From: Eisenbergiella tayi | GTDB lineage: Bacteria; Bacillota; Clostridia; Lachnospirales; Lachnospiraceae | Assembly (NCBI RefSeq): GCF_001881565.1 | Contig: NZ_MPDJ01000005.1 | Coordinates: 583,326 to 647,325 of the forward strand | Reading direction: 5' to 3' | DNA length: 64,000 nucleotides | Shown here: positions 9,187 through 18,365 of the stretch, piece after piece | How the letters are laid out: each line of letters begins with the position of its first letter | How positions within the stretch are numbered: position 1 is the first letter of the stretch | Made by a program: the position numbers and the translations under genes | The notes under the pieces: model-generated | Databases searched by the model: none | Seen by the model: only the letters and a program-made list of their open reading frames with translations | What the model was told of the DNA's origin: nothing

Positions 9187-11238
9187 AGTGAAGCTTCCTC
9201 TCAAAAGATCCCTTTCCGAACTGCTGGTGCCAATATACCCTTCATAAACCATCTTCTCCACTTCCCAATCGCCAGTCTGAGGGTTATACCATGCCAGTTC
9301 CTTCACAGGACATACAATACTCACTTTTTTGCTCTCTCCGGGCGCCAATGTCACACGCCGGAATCCGCACAGCGCCTTTACCGGGCGCTCCTGCATGGAG
9401 GCGCCGAATCCTGCATAAAACTGAATAACTTCCGTTCCTTCCCTGTCTCCGGTATTCTGTATCATACATTCTGCTGTCACAGAATCCTTATCTGTCATAA
9501 AAAAGGGAGCGGAAAGACTGAACTGTGTATAGGACAGACCAAAACCATAGGGTGCCAGCGGTTCTTTTTTCTCTTTATCCAGCTTCGTATAACCATGGTA
9601 ATAGTCGTACCACTGTTCTGTAGTATTCCACACAACCTCTGGAAGATCACTTTCCTTATACGGAAGTACAAAGGGCAGCTTTCCGCTGGGATTAATATCG
9701 CCGAACAGGATTTCCGCCAGAGCCGTCCCGCCTTCCATTCCCGGATAATATGCCATCAGAACAGCGCCCACAGCTTCTCTCCACTCGTCCATGAGAATCG
9801 TGTTTCCGCCTATCAATATCACAGCGCTGTTGGAATTACAGGGGCCCACCTGTTTCAGCATCTCGGCTTCATCCCGGTGCAGCCCCAGTGAATCCAGACG
9901 ATCGCCGCCATATCCGCCCAGCTCCGTATCGCTTTCATCCTTCAGCACATACTCACCCTCATCATTGTAATCATAACCGGCCACAAATACTACTGCATCC
10001 GCCTTTCCGGCCGCTGTTTTCGCCTTCTCAAGATCGGAGCCATCCTCATAAATCACTTCAGCATGCGGCAGCCTTTTCCGGATCCCCTGGAGCGGAGTCA
10101 CAACATAGGCAGGAAATACCCGGCTGGAACCATGATCGCCAGTCACTTCCTCATCAGCCAGTCTTCCTATAACTGCAATTGTCTTTATCTCTTCCTCGTG
10201 AAACGGCAGTACCTTTTCTTTATTTTGAATCAGCGTAATTCCCTCCCGGGCACATTTCAGTGCCAGATTGATATGTTCTTTGCATCCTGCTTCTTCTTCC
10301 AGGGCCTTCTTGGGATCCGCTTCCGTAAATGCCAGAAGGGTACGCACAATTCGAACCGCAGCATCATCGATCCGTTCCATCGGCACCTTCCCTTCTTCCA
10401 CGGCTTTAACCAGCCGATCCCCGAAGTATTTCGTCTCACACATCTCCATCATCTGCCCGCCATTGGCAGCCTCGACAGTATCACGCACTCCCCAGTTGAA
10501 ATCACTCATGACAAACCCGTCAAAGTCCCATTCCTCTTTTAATACCTGGTTCAGAAGATAGTCATTATGTCCGCAGAAAACATGATGGTATTTATTATAA
10601 GAACTCATAACTGCTCCGGCCCCTGCTTCCACACATTTCTGGAAATGCCGCAGATAAACCTCCCTTTCCGTACGGATATCACAGGAAACGTTAACTTTAA
10701 ACCGGGAGTTCTCCATGGAATTAAACGCAAAATGCTTGATACAGGCTATAACATTCTCTTCCTGTACCCCGCGCACCAGAGCGCTTCCCATCTCACCCAG
10801 ATGAAAGCTGTCCTCCCCATAAGTTTCCTGACTCCGGCCCCAACCGGGGTTATAAGGAAGGTTTATACAGACACCGGCAAAAAGATTTCCGTTACAGGCC
10901 TTTACCTCCCGGCCGATCGCATGACCTATTTCTTCTTCCAGTTCCGTATCAAAGGTCGCTCCCCGCAGCATACTGACCGGAAAACAGGTGGTTTTTCCTG
11001 TTCCGCAGACGACTCCCCTGGGGCCGTCACAGAACATCATTGCCGGTATTCCTTCCCTTTCGATACCGCCGGAGGGATATGGGGTATAGTTATAATGGTC
11101 ATCCTGGGGATTGGCCGGGCTTTCCATCTGTCCGCTTCTCCCTCCCATCAGACTCACCTTTTCCTCCAGACTCAGCTTTGATACTATTTTTTCCGCTCTT
11201 TCTGTATAAGAAAGGCGGTATTTCTTTGTGCATTTCAT
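9178..11238 (-). CDS. GH3 beta-glycosidase, cytoplasmic (locus B)
   Basis: About 686 residues with no signal peptide. The GH3 N-terminal barrel is clear: SLEEKVSLMGG, then KHFAFNS, and the nucleophile Asp in GFVMSDFNWG. The C-terminal alpha/beta sandwich has AVVFVAGYDYNDEGE and the DRDS-like region, and the fibronectin-type domain ends the protein. Open frame extends to 11328, but that stretch contains the terminator at 11271-11318, so a start near 11238 (or ATG 11250) is more likely. It is expected to hydrolyse the beta-linked disaccharide or glycoside brought in by the locus B importer. The terminator upstream should lower its expression relative to the importer. Confidence 0.88.
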   Translation of the reverse strand: MKCTKKYRLSYTERAEKIVSKLSLEEKVSLMGGRSGQMESPANPQDDHYNYTPYPSGGIEREGIPAMMFCDGPRGVVCGTGKTTCFPVSMLRGATFDTELEEEIGHAIGREVKACNGNLFAGVCINLPYNPGWGRSQETYGEDSFHLGEMGSALVRGVQEENVIACIKHFAFNSMENSRFKVNVSCDIRTEREVYLRHFQKCVEAGAGAVMSSYNKYHHVFCGHNDYLLNQVLKEEWDFDGFVMSDFNWGVRDTVEAANGGQMMEMCETKYFGDRLVKAVEEGKVPMERIDDAAVRIVRTLLAFTEADPKKALEEEAGCKEHINLALKCAREGITLIQNKEKVLPFHEEEIKTIAVIGRLADEEVTGDHGSSRVFPAYVVTPLQGIRKRLPHAEVIYEDGSDLEKAKTAAGKADAVVFVAGYDYNDEGEYVLKDESDTELGGYGGDRLDSLGLHRDEAEMLKQVGPCNSNSAVILIGGNTILMDEWREAVGAVLMAYYPGMEGGTALAEILFGDINPSGKLPFVLPYKESDLPEVVWNTTEQWYDYYHGYTKLDKEKKEPLAPYGFGLSYTQFSLSAPFFMTDKDSVTAECMIQNTGDREGTEVIQFYAGFGASMQERPVKALCGFRRVTLAPGESKKVSIVCPVKELAWYNPQTGDWEVEKMVYEGYIGTSSSERDLLRGSFTLN

Positions 11239-11270
11239 TATTCTTCTCATTCCTTTCCGGATTTTGGGAT

Positions 11271-11318
11271 AAAAAATCCCCGATGTCCTTGTCTGCACCA
11301 AGACATCTGACATCGGGG
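11271..11318 (-). terminator. terminator between the locus B permease and the GH3 gene
   Basis: On the minus strand CCCCGATGTC pairs perfectly with GACATCGGGG, with a further TGTCT/AGACA pairing inside, followed by ATTTTTTA. It begins about 10 bp after the MalG-type gene and sits just before the GH3 start, so it probably acts as an internal partial terminator. Confidence 0.8.
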
Positions 11319-11328
11319 TCTTTCCCAT

Positions 11329-12171
11329 TTATCCTTTAATTCCCGCACCAAGCGACAGGGAACTTAAAAAATATTTTTGTGAAAACAGGTATATGATAAA
11401 GGTCGGGACGATAGCTATAATGGCTGCCGCCAGGATTACACCCATATCAAATGTTTTATATGGTCCTCTCATCAGCTGAAGACCGGCTGTAATAGGCATT
11501 CTGTTAATATCGTTAAATACAATGGTCGGCCACAAGAAATCATTCCATACACCGGTAAAATTAAACAGGGCAACTACAGTAAGCACCGGCTTGAGCATCG
11601 GTACCAGAATCAGGGCGAACGTCCGTATTTCATCCGCACCGTCTGTCCGGGCCGCTTCATCATATTCCTTTGGAATTCCCTGCAGGAACTGCCGAACCAG
11701 AAAAATATTCGTCACACTGGCAAAACCCGGCACGATTGCGGCAAATATCGTATTTACCCAGCCTAAGGAAGAAACAATTTTATACAGGGGTATCAGATTT
11801 ACAATGGACGGGAACAAGGATACCGCCATGACAACATAAAACATCCTGTCCAGAAATTTAGACTGGAACCTGGTATATCCATAGGCCGTAACAGAAACAA
11901 GAACAACGGATATTATTGTCGACAGCCCTGCCATCAGTGTTGAATTCAAAAACCATCGTATTACCGGAAAGTTGTTTTTATTCCAGATTACCTTAATGTA
12001 ATTATCCAATACCCATTTTACCGGTATCATATGAAAACCCATTGTCTTAATTTCCGTTTCCGATTTAAAGGAAGTAAAAACACCCCATATCAGAGGAAAC
12101 AGCCAGGCAAGAGCCAATACCAGCAGGAAAAGAAAGGCAATGATTTTGACCATTTTCGTATTTTTGCTCAT
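11329..12171 (-). CDS. carbohydrate ABC transporter permease, MalG type (locus B)
   Basis: 280 residues, six predicted helices, first at residues 9-30. The EAA loop reads EAARTDGADEIRTF, and the C-terminus SLSLGAGIKG is typical of the family. It follows the MalF-type gene by 33 bp and completes the importer SBP-MalF-MalG of locus B. The GH3 gene follows after a terminator hairpin. Confidence 0.9.
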   Translation of the reverse strand: MSKNTKMVKIIAFLFLLVLALAWLFPLIWGVFTSFKSETEIKTMGFHMIPVKWVLDNYIKVIWNKNNFPVIRWFLNSTLMAGLSTIISVVLVSVTAYGYTRFQSKFLDRMFYVVMAVSLFPSIVNLIPLYKIVSSLGWVNTIFAAIVPGFASVTNIFLVRQFLQGIPKEYDEAARTDGADEIRTFALILVPMLKPVLTVVALFNFTGVWNDFLWPTIVFNDINRMPITAGLQLMRGPYKTFDMGVILAAAIIAIVPTFIIYLFSQKYFLSSLSLGAGIKG

Positions 12172-12204
12172 AGTTCACGCTCCTATCTCTCTTTCATACA
12201 GAAA

Positions 12205-13116
12205 TTAATTCTCTTTTCGATTCATGGCAAAAAACTGAAACGCTGAAATGATCAGAATCACAACTCCCAGACAGATTGCCATTGCAGACGCCATGCCTGC
12301 AATGGGCTGTCCGGTTCCGAAGGCCAGTTTCCGGATTTCCATAATCAATACGGTAGTAGATCCGTTAGGGCCGCCTTCTGTCAGCATCAAAGGCTGTCCA
12401 TAAATATTAAAGCCGGCAATTGTAGTCATAACAATTGTATAGAGGATCTGGAAACGGATGGAGGGAACCGTAATGTAGAAGAAACGCTTTATGCTCCCGG
12501 CTCCGTCTATCGATGCCGATTCATACAATTCTTTCGGCACGCCTCCCAATGCGGCTTGATAAATAACCATATTAGTCCCTATCGCCCACCATGTGGACAT
12601 CAGTACAATCATCAGCCATGCCCAGGGCTGCTCTACTGTCAGAGCGGAGTTAATTCCAAAGACGCTGGGGACACCGAAACGTTTATTCAAAATCTGAATC
12701 CATATGATGGAAACAGCTGATAAGGATAAAAGGCACGGCAGATAAAAAACGGACTGAAAAAATTTCGATCCCCTGACCTTTACATTCAGAGCCAGTGCCA
12801 GTACCAAAGGCACGATGATACTGGGCGGCACATTAAGCACCACCGCAAGGAATGTGTTTTTTAACCCATTCATAAACTGCCTGTAATATGTGGATTCCGT
12901 ACTGAACAGAATTTCCTTATAATTTGCAAGCCCTACCCATTCAGGAGTCCCCAGAAAATTCCATTTTGTAAAGGATATGTACAATCCATAAATAATAGGA
13001 ATCAATGAAAAAATAAGGAATATAATCAGATGAGGCGTAACAAATAAAAATGGAAGTATTTTACGCCTTGTCTTCATAGAAAGCTGCTTGTTTTGCTTAT
13101 CTGTTTTCTGTTTCAA
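12205..13116 (-). CDS. carbohydrate ABC transporter permease, MalF type (locus B)
   Basis: 303 residues with six helices; the first hydrophobic segment is at about residues 24-46. The EAA loop is YESASIDGAGSIKRFF. The start codon is TTG, eight bases after a strong AGGAGG, and no ATG in the area fits better. It sits 27 bp after the binding protein gene. Partner of the MalG-type gene at 11329. Confidence 0.9.
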   Translation of the reverse strand: MKQKTDKQNKQLSMKTRRKILPFLFVTPHLIIFLIFSLIPIIYGLYISFTKWNFLGTPEWVGLANYKEILFSTESTYYRQFMNGLKNTFLAVVLNVPPSIIVPLVLALALNVKVRGSKFFQSVFYLPCLLSLSAVSIIWIQILNKRFGVPSVFGINSALTVEQPWAWLMIVLMSTWWAIGTNMVIYQAALGGVPKELYESASIDGAGSIKRFFYITVPSIRFQILYTIVMTTIAGFNIYGQPLMLTEGGPNGSTTVLIMEIRKLAFGTGQPIAGMASAMAICLGVVILIISAFQFFAMNRKEN

Positions 13117-13143
13117 AGCCGTTCCTCCTGCCCCGCAGTTCTC

Positions 13144-14394
13144 CTACTGGGCCTGCGCGATTTTATCTTCCACTTCTTTCTGAACCTGTGCCAATGCATC
13201 ATCGATACTCATATTGCCGTATAGTACGTCATTGAGCACAACTCCAAAAGCATCCGAAGCATATCCCCCGTAACGGAAGGTATTGATAACAATTGCATTT
13301 TCTTCTTCCGGGGACTCAATGAACAAATACTGCTTCATATTCTTGAACTCGTCCATATCATCTACCGCGTTGCTGGCGGGAACCTGTCCTGATTTTGCCC
13401 ATACATCAGAGTGCACCCTTACATAATTCAAAAAGTCAGCGATCACTTTTTCCTTTTCTTTGCTTCTTTTATCATCCTTCAGCATGATGAACTGATTGGT
13501 AAAGGATACATTATAATATACAGAAGGGTCATAAGCCAATGTATTGCACATTCCCCAGTTCAAATCCTCTGCCTTATCCAATGAATTCTTGTCCCATACT
13601 CCTGTGTGGGTGAACACCGATCCCTTCATCATAAACAGCTGCAGATTATCTTCTCCGTTATCGCTTCCGCCGCCCTGATCGATGATGTCTTTCATCGTCT
13701 GAAGCGCCTGTTTGAATTCCGGCGTATTTATTGTGGGATTATCGTTTTCATCAAAAAGTTCCCCGCCCTGCTGTTTTGCAAGAGACACCATCTGTTCATA
13801 GGCGAAAAATGCAGGAGTATGCGTGGCAATTCCATCCGCTTTAGCCTTGGGAAGGATTTCCATCATTTCCTCTACTGTAATCACATTGTCATCCAATGCG
13901 CCCGGTGCATATTTGTCAACCAGATCCTTGTTATAAACAATACCTGTTACCCCAACATCCATGGGGATAGAATACTGTTTTCCGTCCCAGGTTCCCACAT
14001 TCCATGCAGCCGCACGATAGCTGTCTTTGGAAAGCTCCGGCACATAAACCGTCAGGGTTTCATCAACAGGTTCCAATAATCCCTGCTCGTAAAACATACG
14101 GAGTCTTGAAATATCATTAATTAAGGCCAAATCAGGAATCCCCGTCCCGGAATTGACTACGGTAGGTATCTTCGTATATAAATCCCCGCCTTCCATCGTC
14201 ACATTTTTAATTTTGTATTCCGGATTTGTTGCATTAAAACCATCTATTAATGCAACCATATTTTCTCCATCCGGACCGGTGCAAAGATTCCAGAACTCAA
14301 TTTCCTTTTTCTCACCGCATCCTGTGGCTCCTACTACCGTCAATGCTGTGACGGCTGCTGCCATAAACAATTTTGCTGCCTTTTTCTTAAACAT
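13144..14394 (-). CDS. sugar ABC transporter substrate-binding lipoprotein (locus B)
   Basis: 416 residues, SBP family 1. Signal peptide with lipobox Cys26 in VGATGCGEKK. The mature start IEFWNLCTGPDGENMVALID matches the typical first strand and helix of the family. It is the first gene of locus B, just downstream of a region with a perfect inverted repeat and divergent from an AraC regulator. Ligand unknown; a beta-linked sugar is suggested by the GH3 gene in the same locus. Confidence 0.88.
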   Translation of the reverse strand: MFKKKAAKLFMAAAVTALTVVGATGCGEKKEIEFWNLCTGPDGENMVALIDGFNATNPEYKIKNVTMEGGDLYTKIPTVVNSGTGIPDLALINDISRLRMFYEQGLLEPVDETLTVYVPELSKDSYRAAAWNVGTWDGKQYSIPMDVGVTGIVYNKDLVDKYAPGALDDNVITVEEMMEILPKAKADGIATHTPAFFAYEQMVSLAKQQGGELFDENDNPTINTPEFKQALQTMKDIIDQGGGSDNGEDNLQLFMMKGSVFTHTGVWDKNSLDKAEDLNWGMCNTLAYDPSVYYNVSFTNQFIMLKDDKRSKEKEKVIADFLNYVRVHSDVWAKSGQVPASNAVDDMDEFKNMKQYLFIESPEEENAIVINTFRYGGYASDAFGVVLNDVLYGNMSIDDALAQVQKEVEDKIAQAQ

Positions 14395-14602
14395 AATTCT
14401 CCTCCCATGTCTGAATCATTATTCTTATTCCCAACCCCCATAAGGGTTCATCCGGTAAAATAAATACATAATATGTCCCATATCCTGCAAACGAAAAAAT
14501 TCCATAGTTTTTTCTGTCTTACTTTTCAAGTCTGATTTCACAGTTTTTCCATGCAATATAGTGATTTTTTCAGGTATTTTATGCATTTATTTCAACAACG
14601 TA

Positions 14603-14629
14603 TTTACTATACCCCACCTCTATAGTAAA
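14603..14629. promoter_or_regulatory. inverted-repeat operator in the locus B divergent region
   Basis: TTTACTATA and TATAGTAAA form a perfect 9-bp inverted repeat around a 9-bp centre. It lies about 56 bp before the AraC start codon and carries TATA-type -10 sequence on both strands, so binding here could control the regulator gene. AraC proteins more often bind direct repeats, so a different repressor is possible. Confidence 0.45.
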
Positions 14630-14684
14630 ATGCTTCTTAAATCAGTACATAATATTCCCAAATATTGCAGGGGAGGGATTTCTT

Positions 14685-15482
14685 ATGTCTTTCTTTTATG
14701 AAAAACGTGATTATAATTATGAAGCTTTTTTTGTAGACATGGATTTCGTTCCTCATATGCATGAGAAAATTGAAATCATGTATGTATGTGAAGGCATCGT
14801 CGATACAAAAATTGGAAACTGTCAGAAAATGATGGCCCCCGGCGAGCTTTCCATTGCCTTCCCTGACGTCATACACAGCTACCGCCGCGCAGGAGTTCCC
14901 AACTATCTGCTCACAGTGATTTTCGATTCCGCACTGGTGGAAAATTATAAGCTTCTGCTTTCTTCCAAACAGCCCGAATATCCTTTTCTTGCGGCGGATC
15001 AGGTACATCCGGACATCATACATGCCTTCAACACCATCGTTCTTGACCGCTACTGGACATATGATCAGCGTCTGCTTCAGGGTTATCTTTATGTCATAAT
15101 GGGGCAGATCTTAAATTGTTTTAACCTGATTCCACGGGAAAAGCCGGATTTTTTTCTCCCGGATCTTCTCACCTATCTTTCCTGCCACTACATGGAGAAC
15201 CTTTCCCTGGATGACCTCTCTCATGAGTTTGGAATCAGCAAATACCATATTTCCCGCTGTTTCTCACAGAAGATCGGCTGCAGCTTCACTAATTATCTGA
15301 ATGCCCTGCGAATTCAAAATGCCAACAAAATGCTCTTAACAACAGAGCTTCCTGTAACAGATATCAGCTATCAGTCCGGTTTCGAAAGTCTCAGCACTTT
15401 CTACAGAGTCTTTCAGCAGTTTCATGGAATTACCCCTTCCGAATATAAACGGAATATGAAAAAAAGCTATTCTCTGCTTTAA
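14685..15482 (+). CDS. AraC-family regulator with cupin sensor domain (locus B)
   Basis: 265 residues. The N-terminal cupin has VPHMHEKIEIMYVCEG and PGELSIAFPDVIHSY, the usual sugar-sensing jelly roll. The C-terminal AraC domain has FGISKYHISRCFSQKIG and ends with STFYRVFQQFHGITPSEYK. A strong GGGGAGGG ribosome site precedes the ATG. Being divergent from the locus B importer, it is the likely regulator of that operon. The gene ends before a hairpin shared with the convergent isomerase gene. Confidence 0.88.
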   Translation: MSFFYEKRDYNYEAFFVDMDFVPHMHEKIEIMYVCEGIVDTKIGNCQKMMAPGELSIAFPDVIHSYRRAGVPNYLLTVIFDSALVENYKLLLSSKQPEYPFLAADQVHPDIIHAFNTIVLDRYWTYDQRLLQGYLYVIMGQILNCFNLIPREKPDFFLPDLLTYLSCHYMENLSLDDLSHEFGISKYHISRCFSQKIGCSFTNYLNALRIQNANKMLLTTELPVTDISYQSGFESLSTFYRVFQQFHGITPSEYKRNMKKSYSLL

Positions 15483-15518
15483 TATTTCCATCTGCCGCCA
15501 CAGGCGTACAGAATTATC

Positions 15519-15573
15519 AAATGGAAAAGGCGGCGCAATGTACTTCCGTACATGACTCCGCCTTTTCCATATT
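15519..15573. terminator. bidirectional terminator between convergent genes
   Basis: ATGGAAAAGGCGG at 15521-15533 pairs with CCGCCTTTTCCAT at 15558-15570. A second stem, ATGTAC/GTACAT, closes on TTCC inside it. A and T tracts flank both sides. It can end both the AraC transcript and the long locus C transcript. Confidence 0.75.
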
Positions 15574-15613
15574 TAAGTATGCTGCCGCTTTCACAGCACT
15601 TCCGATTCGTCCG

Positions 15614-16447
15614 TTATTTCATATATTTACTCAGGTTTTCCGCACTCACACGTGCATTGCGCAAAGAATCCTTCTCATTCCACAGCTCCGTGATCAGCCA
15701 CTTCGTTCCATATGTCCCGGCTGCCTTCACGATGCTTTCCAGATCCTGCACTCCGTTTTCCCCTACCGCGCAGCCGTCATGCTGCTGTTCGCAGATCGTG
15801 TTATGGCGAACCATCAGATAGGAATATTCCTCCTGCAAAGGATGAAAATCTTTGAAATGAAGGATATCCACATGCCCTTCATATTTTTTCAGCATCTCCA
15901 CAGGATCCACGCCTCCGCAGATCATCCATGCGGTATCGAATTCCGGCTGCAGGTTTTCAAGTCCCGCTTCCTCCAGCATGCCTTCCACCACATATCTGCC
16001 TTTATAATCTTTCAGATAACCGAAGGCCGAGCAGTGCACCTGAAGCTGAATTCCATTTTTATGAAACAGGATCGCGATTTCCTTCAGTCTGTCATAGGTT
16101 TCCTTCTGTTCCGCATAGGTGGCGCGGTCGCCCCAGAATACAGGGCCTACGGCGGCATAAGGGATTTCCAGCTTCAGACACTCCTCCAGCACCGGTTTCG
16201 GATCGATCAGCATCGGTTCAAAGGGAATATGGGCGCCCAGCGCTTTTACATCATATTCCCGGAGAATTTTTACAGCCTCCTCTGCATCGGTATTGCATCT
16301 CTCCTTCAGGGTGATGCTGTCGCCCAATGCATATTCGAAGCCGTTATATCCCATCTCTTTTACTTTTTTTATAGCGGAGGCCATTCCTTCCTGTACGCAG
16401 ATATCATGGATACTCCACATCTGGATGCCTAATTTTAAATCACTCAT
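15614..16447 (-). CDS. sugar phosphate isomerase/epimerase-like TIM barrel, copy 1 (locus C)
   Basis: 277 residues, AP-endonuclease-2/xylose-isomerase-like barrel. The family's metal and catalytic residues are visible: His in LQVHCSAFGY, Glu and Asp in EFDTAWMICGG, His in HFKDFH, and Glu in LITELWNEKD. It is closely related to the gene at 17510 (both begin SD-KLG-QMWSIHD), so the pair arose by duplication. Last gene of locus C, preceded by a tandem 19-bp repeat. Members include IolE-like dehydratases, epimerases and keto-glycoside lyases; acting on a product of the linked Gfo/Idh enzymes is an inference. Confidence 0.82.
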   Translation of the reverse strand: MSDLKLGIQMWSIHDICVQEGMASAIKKVKEMGYNGFEYALGDSITLKERCNTDAEEAVKILREYDVKALGAHIPFEPMLIDPKPVLEECLKLEIPYAAVGPVFWGDRATYAEQKETYDRLKEIAILFHKNGIQLQVHCSAFGYLKDYKGRYVVEGMLEEAGLENLQPEFDTAWMICGGVDPVEMLKKYEGHVDILHFKDFHPLQEEYSYLMVRHNTICEQQHDGCAVGENGVQDLESIVKAAGTYGTKWLITELWNEKDSLRNARVSAENLSKYMK

Positions 16448-16465
16448 TTTTCCTTCCTTTCCCTT

Positions 16466-16522
16466 GCGCCTTTATGGCACAAATGCACCTCTGTGGCACA
16501 AATGCGCCTTTACGGCACAAAA
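16466..16522. repeat. three tandem 19-bp repeats in the AKR-isomerase gap
   Basis: Three head-to-tail units begin at 16466, 16485 and 16504, with consensus GCRCCTYTRYGGCACAAAT. On the minus (coding) strand each unit can fold as TGTGCC, a 5-base loop, then GGCGCA or GGTGCA, so the mRNA between the two genes would carry three small hairpins. Units 1 and 3 are the most alike. There are no spacers, so this is not a CRISPR. Confidence 0.75.
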
Positions 16523-16544
16523 ACTGAATCCATAAAACCCTCTT

Positions 16545-17465
16545 TTACGGTATGATATTTCCGGCCGCCCGGTAAAGGTCGTACCATTCCTTCCGTTCCA
16601 ACACAACATCCAGGCCCTCGCAGCCTTCCTGTCTGTGTTTTTCATTCATGGTTCCCAGAATTACCTGCATGTTCACCGGATGGCGGAACAGCCATGCCGC
16701 GGCAATCCCTGTTTTCGACACGCCGTATTTGGATGCCAGAGAATCGATCAGGCTGTTCAGCTCCCCATATTCATCCAGATCCCCGATAAAGGAGCCTCCG
16801 AAAAAGCCTTTCTGATAGGGTGACCATGCCTGTACATTGATTTCCTTCCACTGGCAATAAGGAAGCAGTCCGCCTGTCCGTAAAACACTCTGGTCAATAT
16901 CCATATTGACCGCCATCCCTTCATCGATTAACGGTGTATGGGCAAGGCTGATCTGAAGCTGATTGACAACAAGAGGCTGTTTCATATATTTCTGCAGCAG
17001 CTCCATTTGCATGACATTATAATTGGAAACGCCGAAATAACGTACCTTCCCCTGCTCGTGCAGGCGTTCCAGCGCTTCTGCCGTCTCCCCCGGATCCATG
17101 AGAGCATCCGGACGGTGCAGCAGGAGAATATCCAGATAATCCGTATGCAACCTGGCGAGTATATCGTCCACAGCCTTCCGGATATACGCCGCGGAAGCAT
17201 CATAATAGCCATCCCGGATGCTGCATTTGCTCTGCAGGATCATCTTCTCCCGCACAGACGGCTTCATATCCACCGCTTTAGCGAAGATCTCCTCACAGCT
17301 TCCGCCGCCGTATATATCCGCATGGTCAAAAAAGTTGATTCCCAGCTCCATCGCATGTTCGATCTGCCGCTTTGCCTGCTCCACAGAAAGCTCTGCCAGT
17401 CTCATGCAGCCGAAAGCCGCTCTGGACGCGGTCAGCGAAGTGCCTTTTAGTTGTATGTATTCCAT
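16545..17465 (-). CDS. aldo/keto reductase (locus C)
   Basis: 306 residues, NAD(P)H-dependent AKR barrel. The catalytic tetrad is visible as Asp and Tyr in FDHADIYGGG, Lys in ILQSKCSIRDGYY and His in LLLHRPDAL. FGVSNYNVMQMELLQKY is the usual helix after strand six. It is related to the YdhF-type reductases. It lies between two paralogous isomerase genes, all on one strand, so it probably reduces or oxidises a carbonyl sugar made in the same pathway. Confidence 0.85.
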   Translation of the reverse strand: MEYIQLKGTSLTASRAAFGCMRLAELSVEQAKRQIEHAMELGINFFDHADIYGGGSCEEIFAKAVDMKPSVREKMILQSKCSIRDGYYDASAAYIRKAVDDILARLHTDYLDILLLHRPDALMDPGETAEALERLHEQGKVRYFGVSNYNVMQMELLQKYMKQPLVVNQLQISLAHTPLIDEGMAVNMDIDQSVLRTGGLLPYCQWKEINVQAWSPYQKGFFGGSFIGDLDEYGELNSLIDSLASKYGVSKTGIAAAWLFRHPVNMQVILGTMNEKHRQEGCEGLDVVLERKEWYDLYRAAGNIIP

Positions 17466-17509
17466 ATCTTCCTCTCCTGCTTTATCAGGCCGACAGCCCG
17501 GATAAGCTC

Positions 17510-18337
17510 TTATAAATACTTTTTGATGAGGTCGGCGCTTGCCCTGGCATTTTCCAGGGAATTCTTTTCATTCCACAGCTCCGTCACAATCCATTTCGTA
17601 CCTGCTTTTTCCGCCGTTTTAATGATGTCCCCCACATCCTGCACTCCGTCGTCACCCACACCGCAGCCGTAATTTTCCTCACAGATGGTATTGTGGCGCA
17701 CCAGGACATAAGGAGAATATTCGGGAATTTTGTGATAATCCTTCAAATGGAGAATGTCCACATATCCCTTATATTTCGCCAGATATTCATGGGGATCGAT
17801 CTCGGAACAGATCATCCATGCCGTATCAAACTCCGGCTGGAGGTATTCCAGAGAACATTCCTCAAACATCCCTTCCACCGTATTCCGTCCCTTATAATCC
17901 TTCAGGAAACCGAATGCGGCGCAATGTACCTGAAGCTGTATCCCGTTTTCCTTAAACAGACGGGAAAGGCGCACTGTTTCCTTATAAAGCCGGCGCTGTT
18001 CTTCAAAGGGCGTCCTGTCTCCGTAAAAAATGGGCGCTATCGCCGCATAGGGCACCTCATATTCCACACAGTCCTTCAATACCGGATCCGGATCCTCCAA
18101 AAGCCTTTCAAAGGAAATATGGGAACCGATCGCCTTCACCCCATATTCCTGCAGCGCCTTTTTCACCTCTGCCGGTTTGGCGCCGCACCGTTCTTCCAGA
18201 GTGGCACAGTCGCCGAGGGCGAATTCAAAGCCTTCATAGCCCATTTCCCGGATCAGGCGCAGGGCCTCCGGCATACCTTTTTCTATACATACGTCATGGA
18301 TACTCCACATCTGCAGACCTAATTTCATATCACTCAT
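17510..18337 (-). CDS. sugar phosphate isomerase/epimerase-like TIM barrel, copy 2 (locus C)
   Basis: About 275 residues. The start MSDMKLGLQMWSIHDVC is favoured over an ATG 12 codons upstream because AAAGGAG precedes it. Conserved residues match copy 1: LQVHCAAFGF, EFDTAWMICSE, HLKDYHK and IVTELWNEKNS. The protein is alignable with copy 1 along its whole length without obvious gaps. It follows a Gfo/Idh gene by 28 bp. The duplicates may process related substrates or successive isomers. Confidence 0.82.
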   Translation of the reverse strand: MSDMKLGLQMWSIHDVCIEKGMPEALRLIREMGYEGFEFALGDCATLEERCGAKPAEVKKALQEYGVKAIGSHISFERLLEDPDPVLKDCVEYEVPYAAIAPIFYGDRTPFEEQRRLYKETVRLSRLFKENGIQLQVHCAAFGFLKDYKGRNTVEGMFEECSLEYLQPEFDTAWMICSEIDPHEYLAKYKGYVDILHLKDYHKIPEYSPYVLVRHNTICEENYGCGVGDDGVQDVGDIIKTAEKAGTKWIVTELWNEKNSLENARASADLIKKYL

Positions 18338-18365
18338 CTCTGATTTCTCCTTTTTTTGCTGTCCG

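Noticed and set aside
11239..11328. N-terminal extension of the GH3 protein
   Set aside because: The stretch is mostly a rho-independent terminator hairpin with T run, so the open frame there is chance.
15521..16432. Plus-strand open frame of 303 codons opposite the isomerase gene
   Set aside because: It is a shadow of a well-supported gene on the other strand, with no domain features and no ribosome site.
16466..16522. Tandem repeats considered as a CRISPR array
   Set aside because: The units abut without spacers and no cas gene is present.
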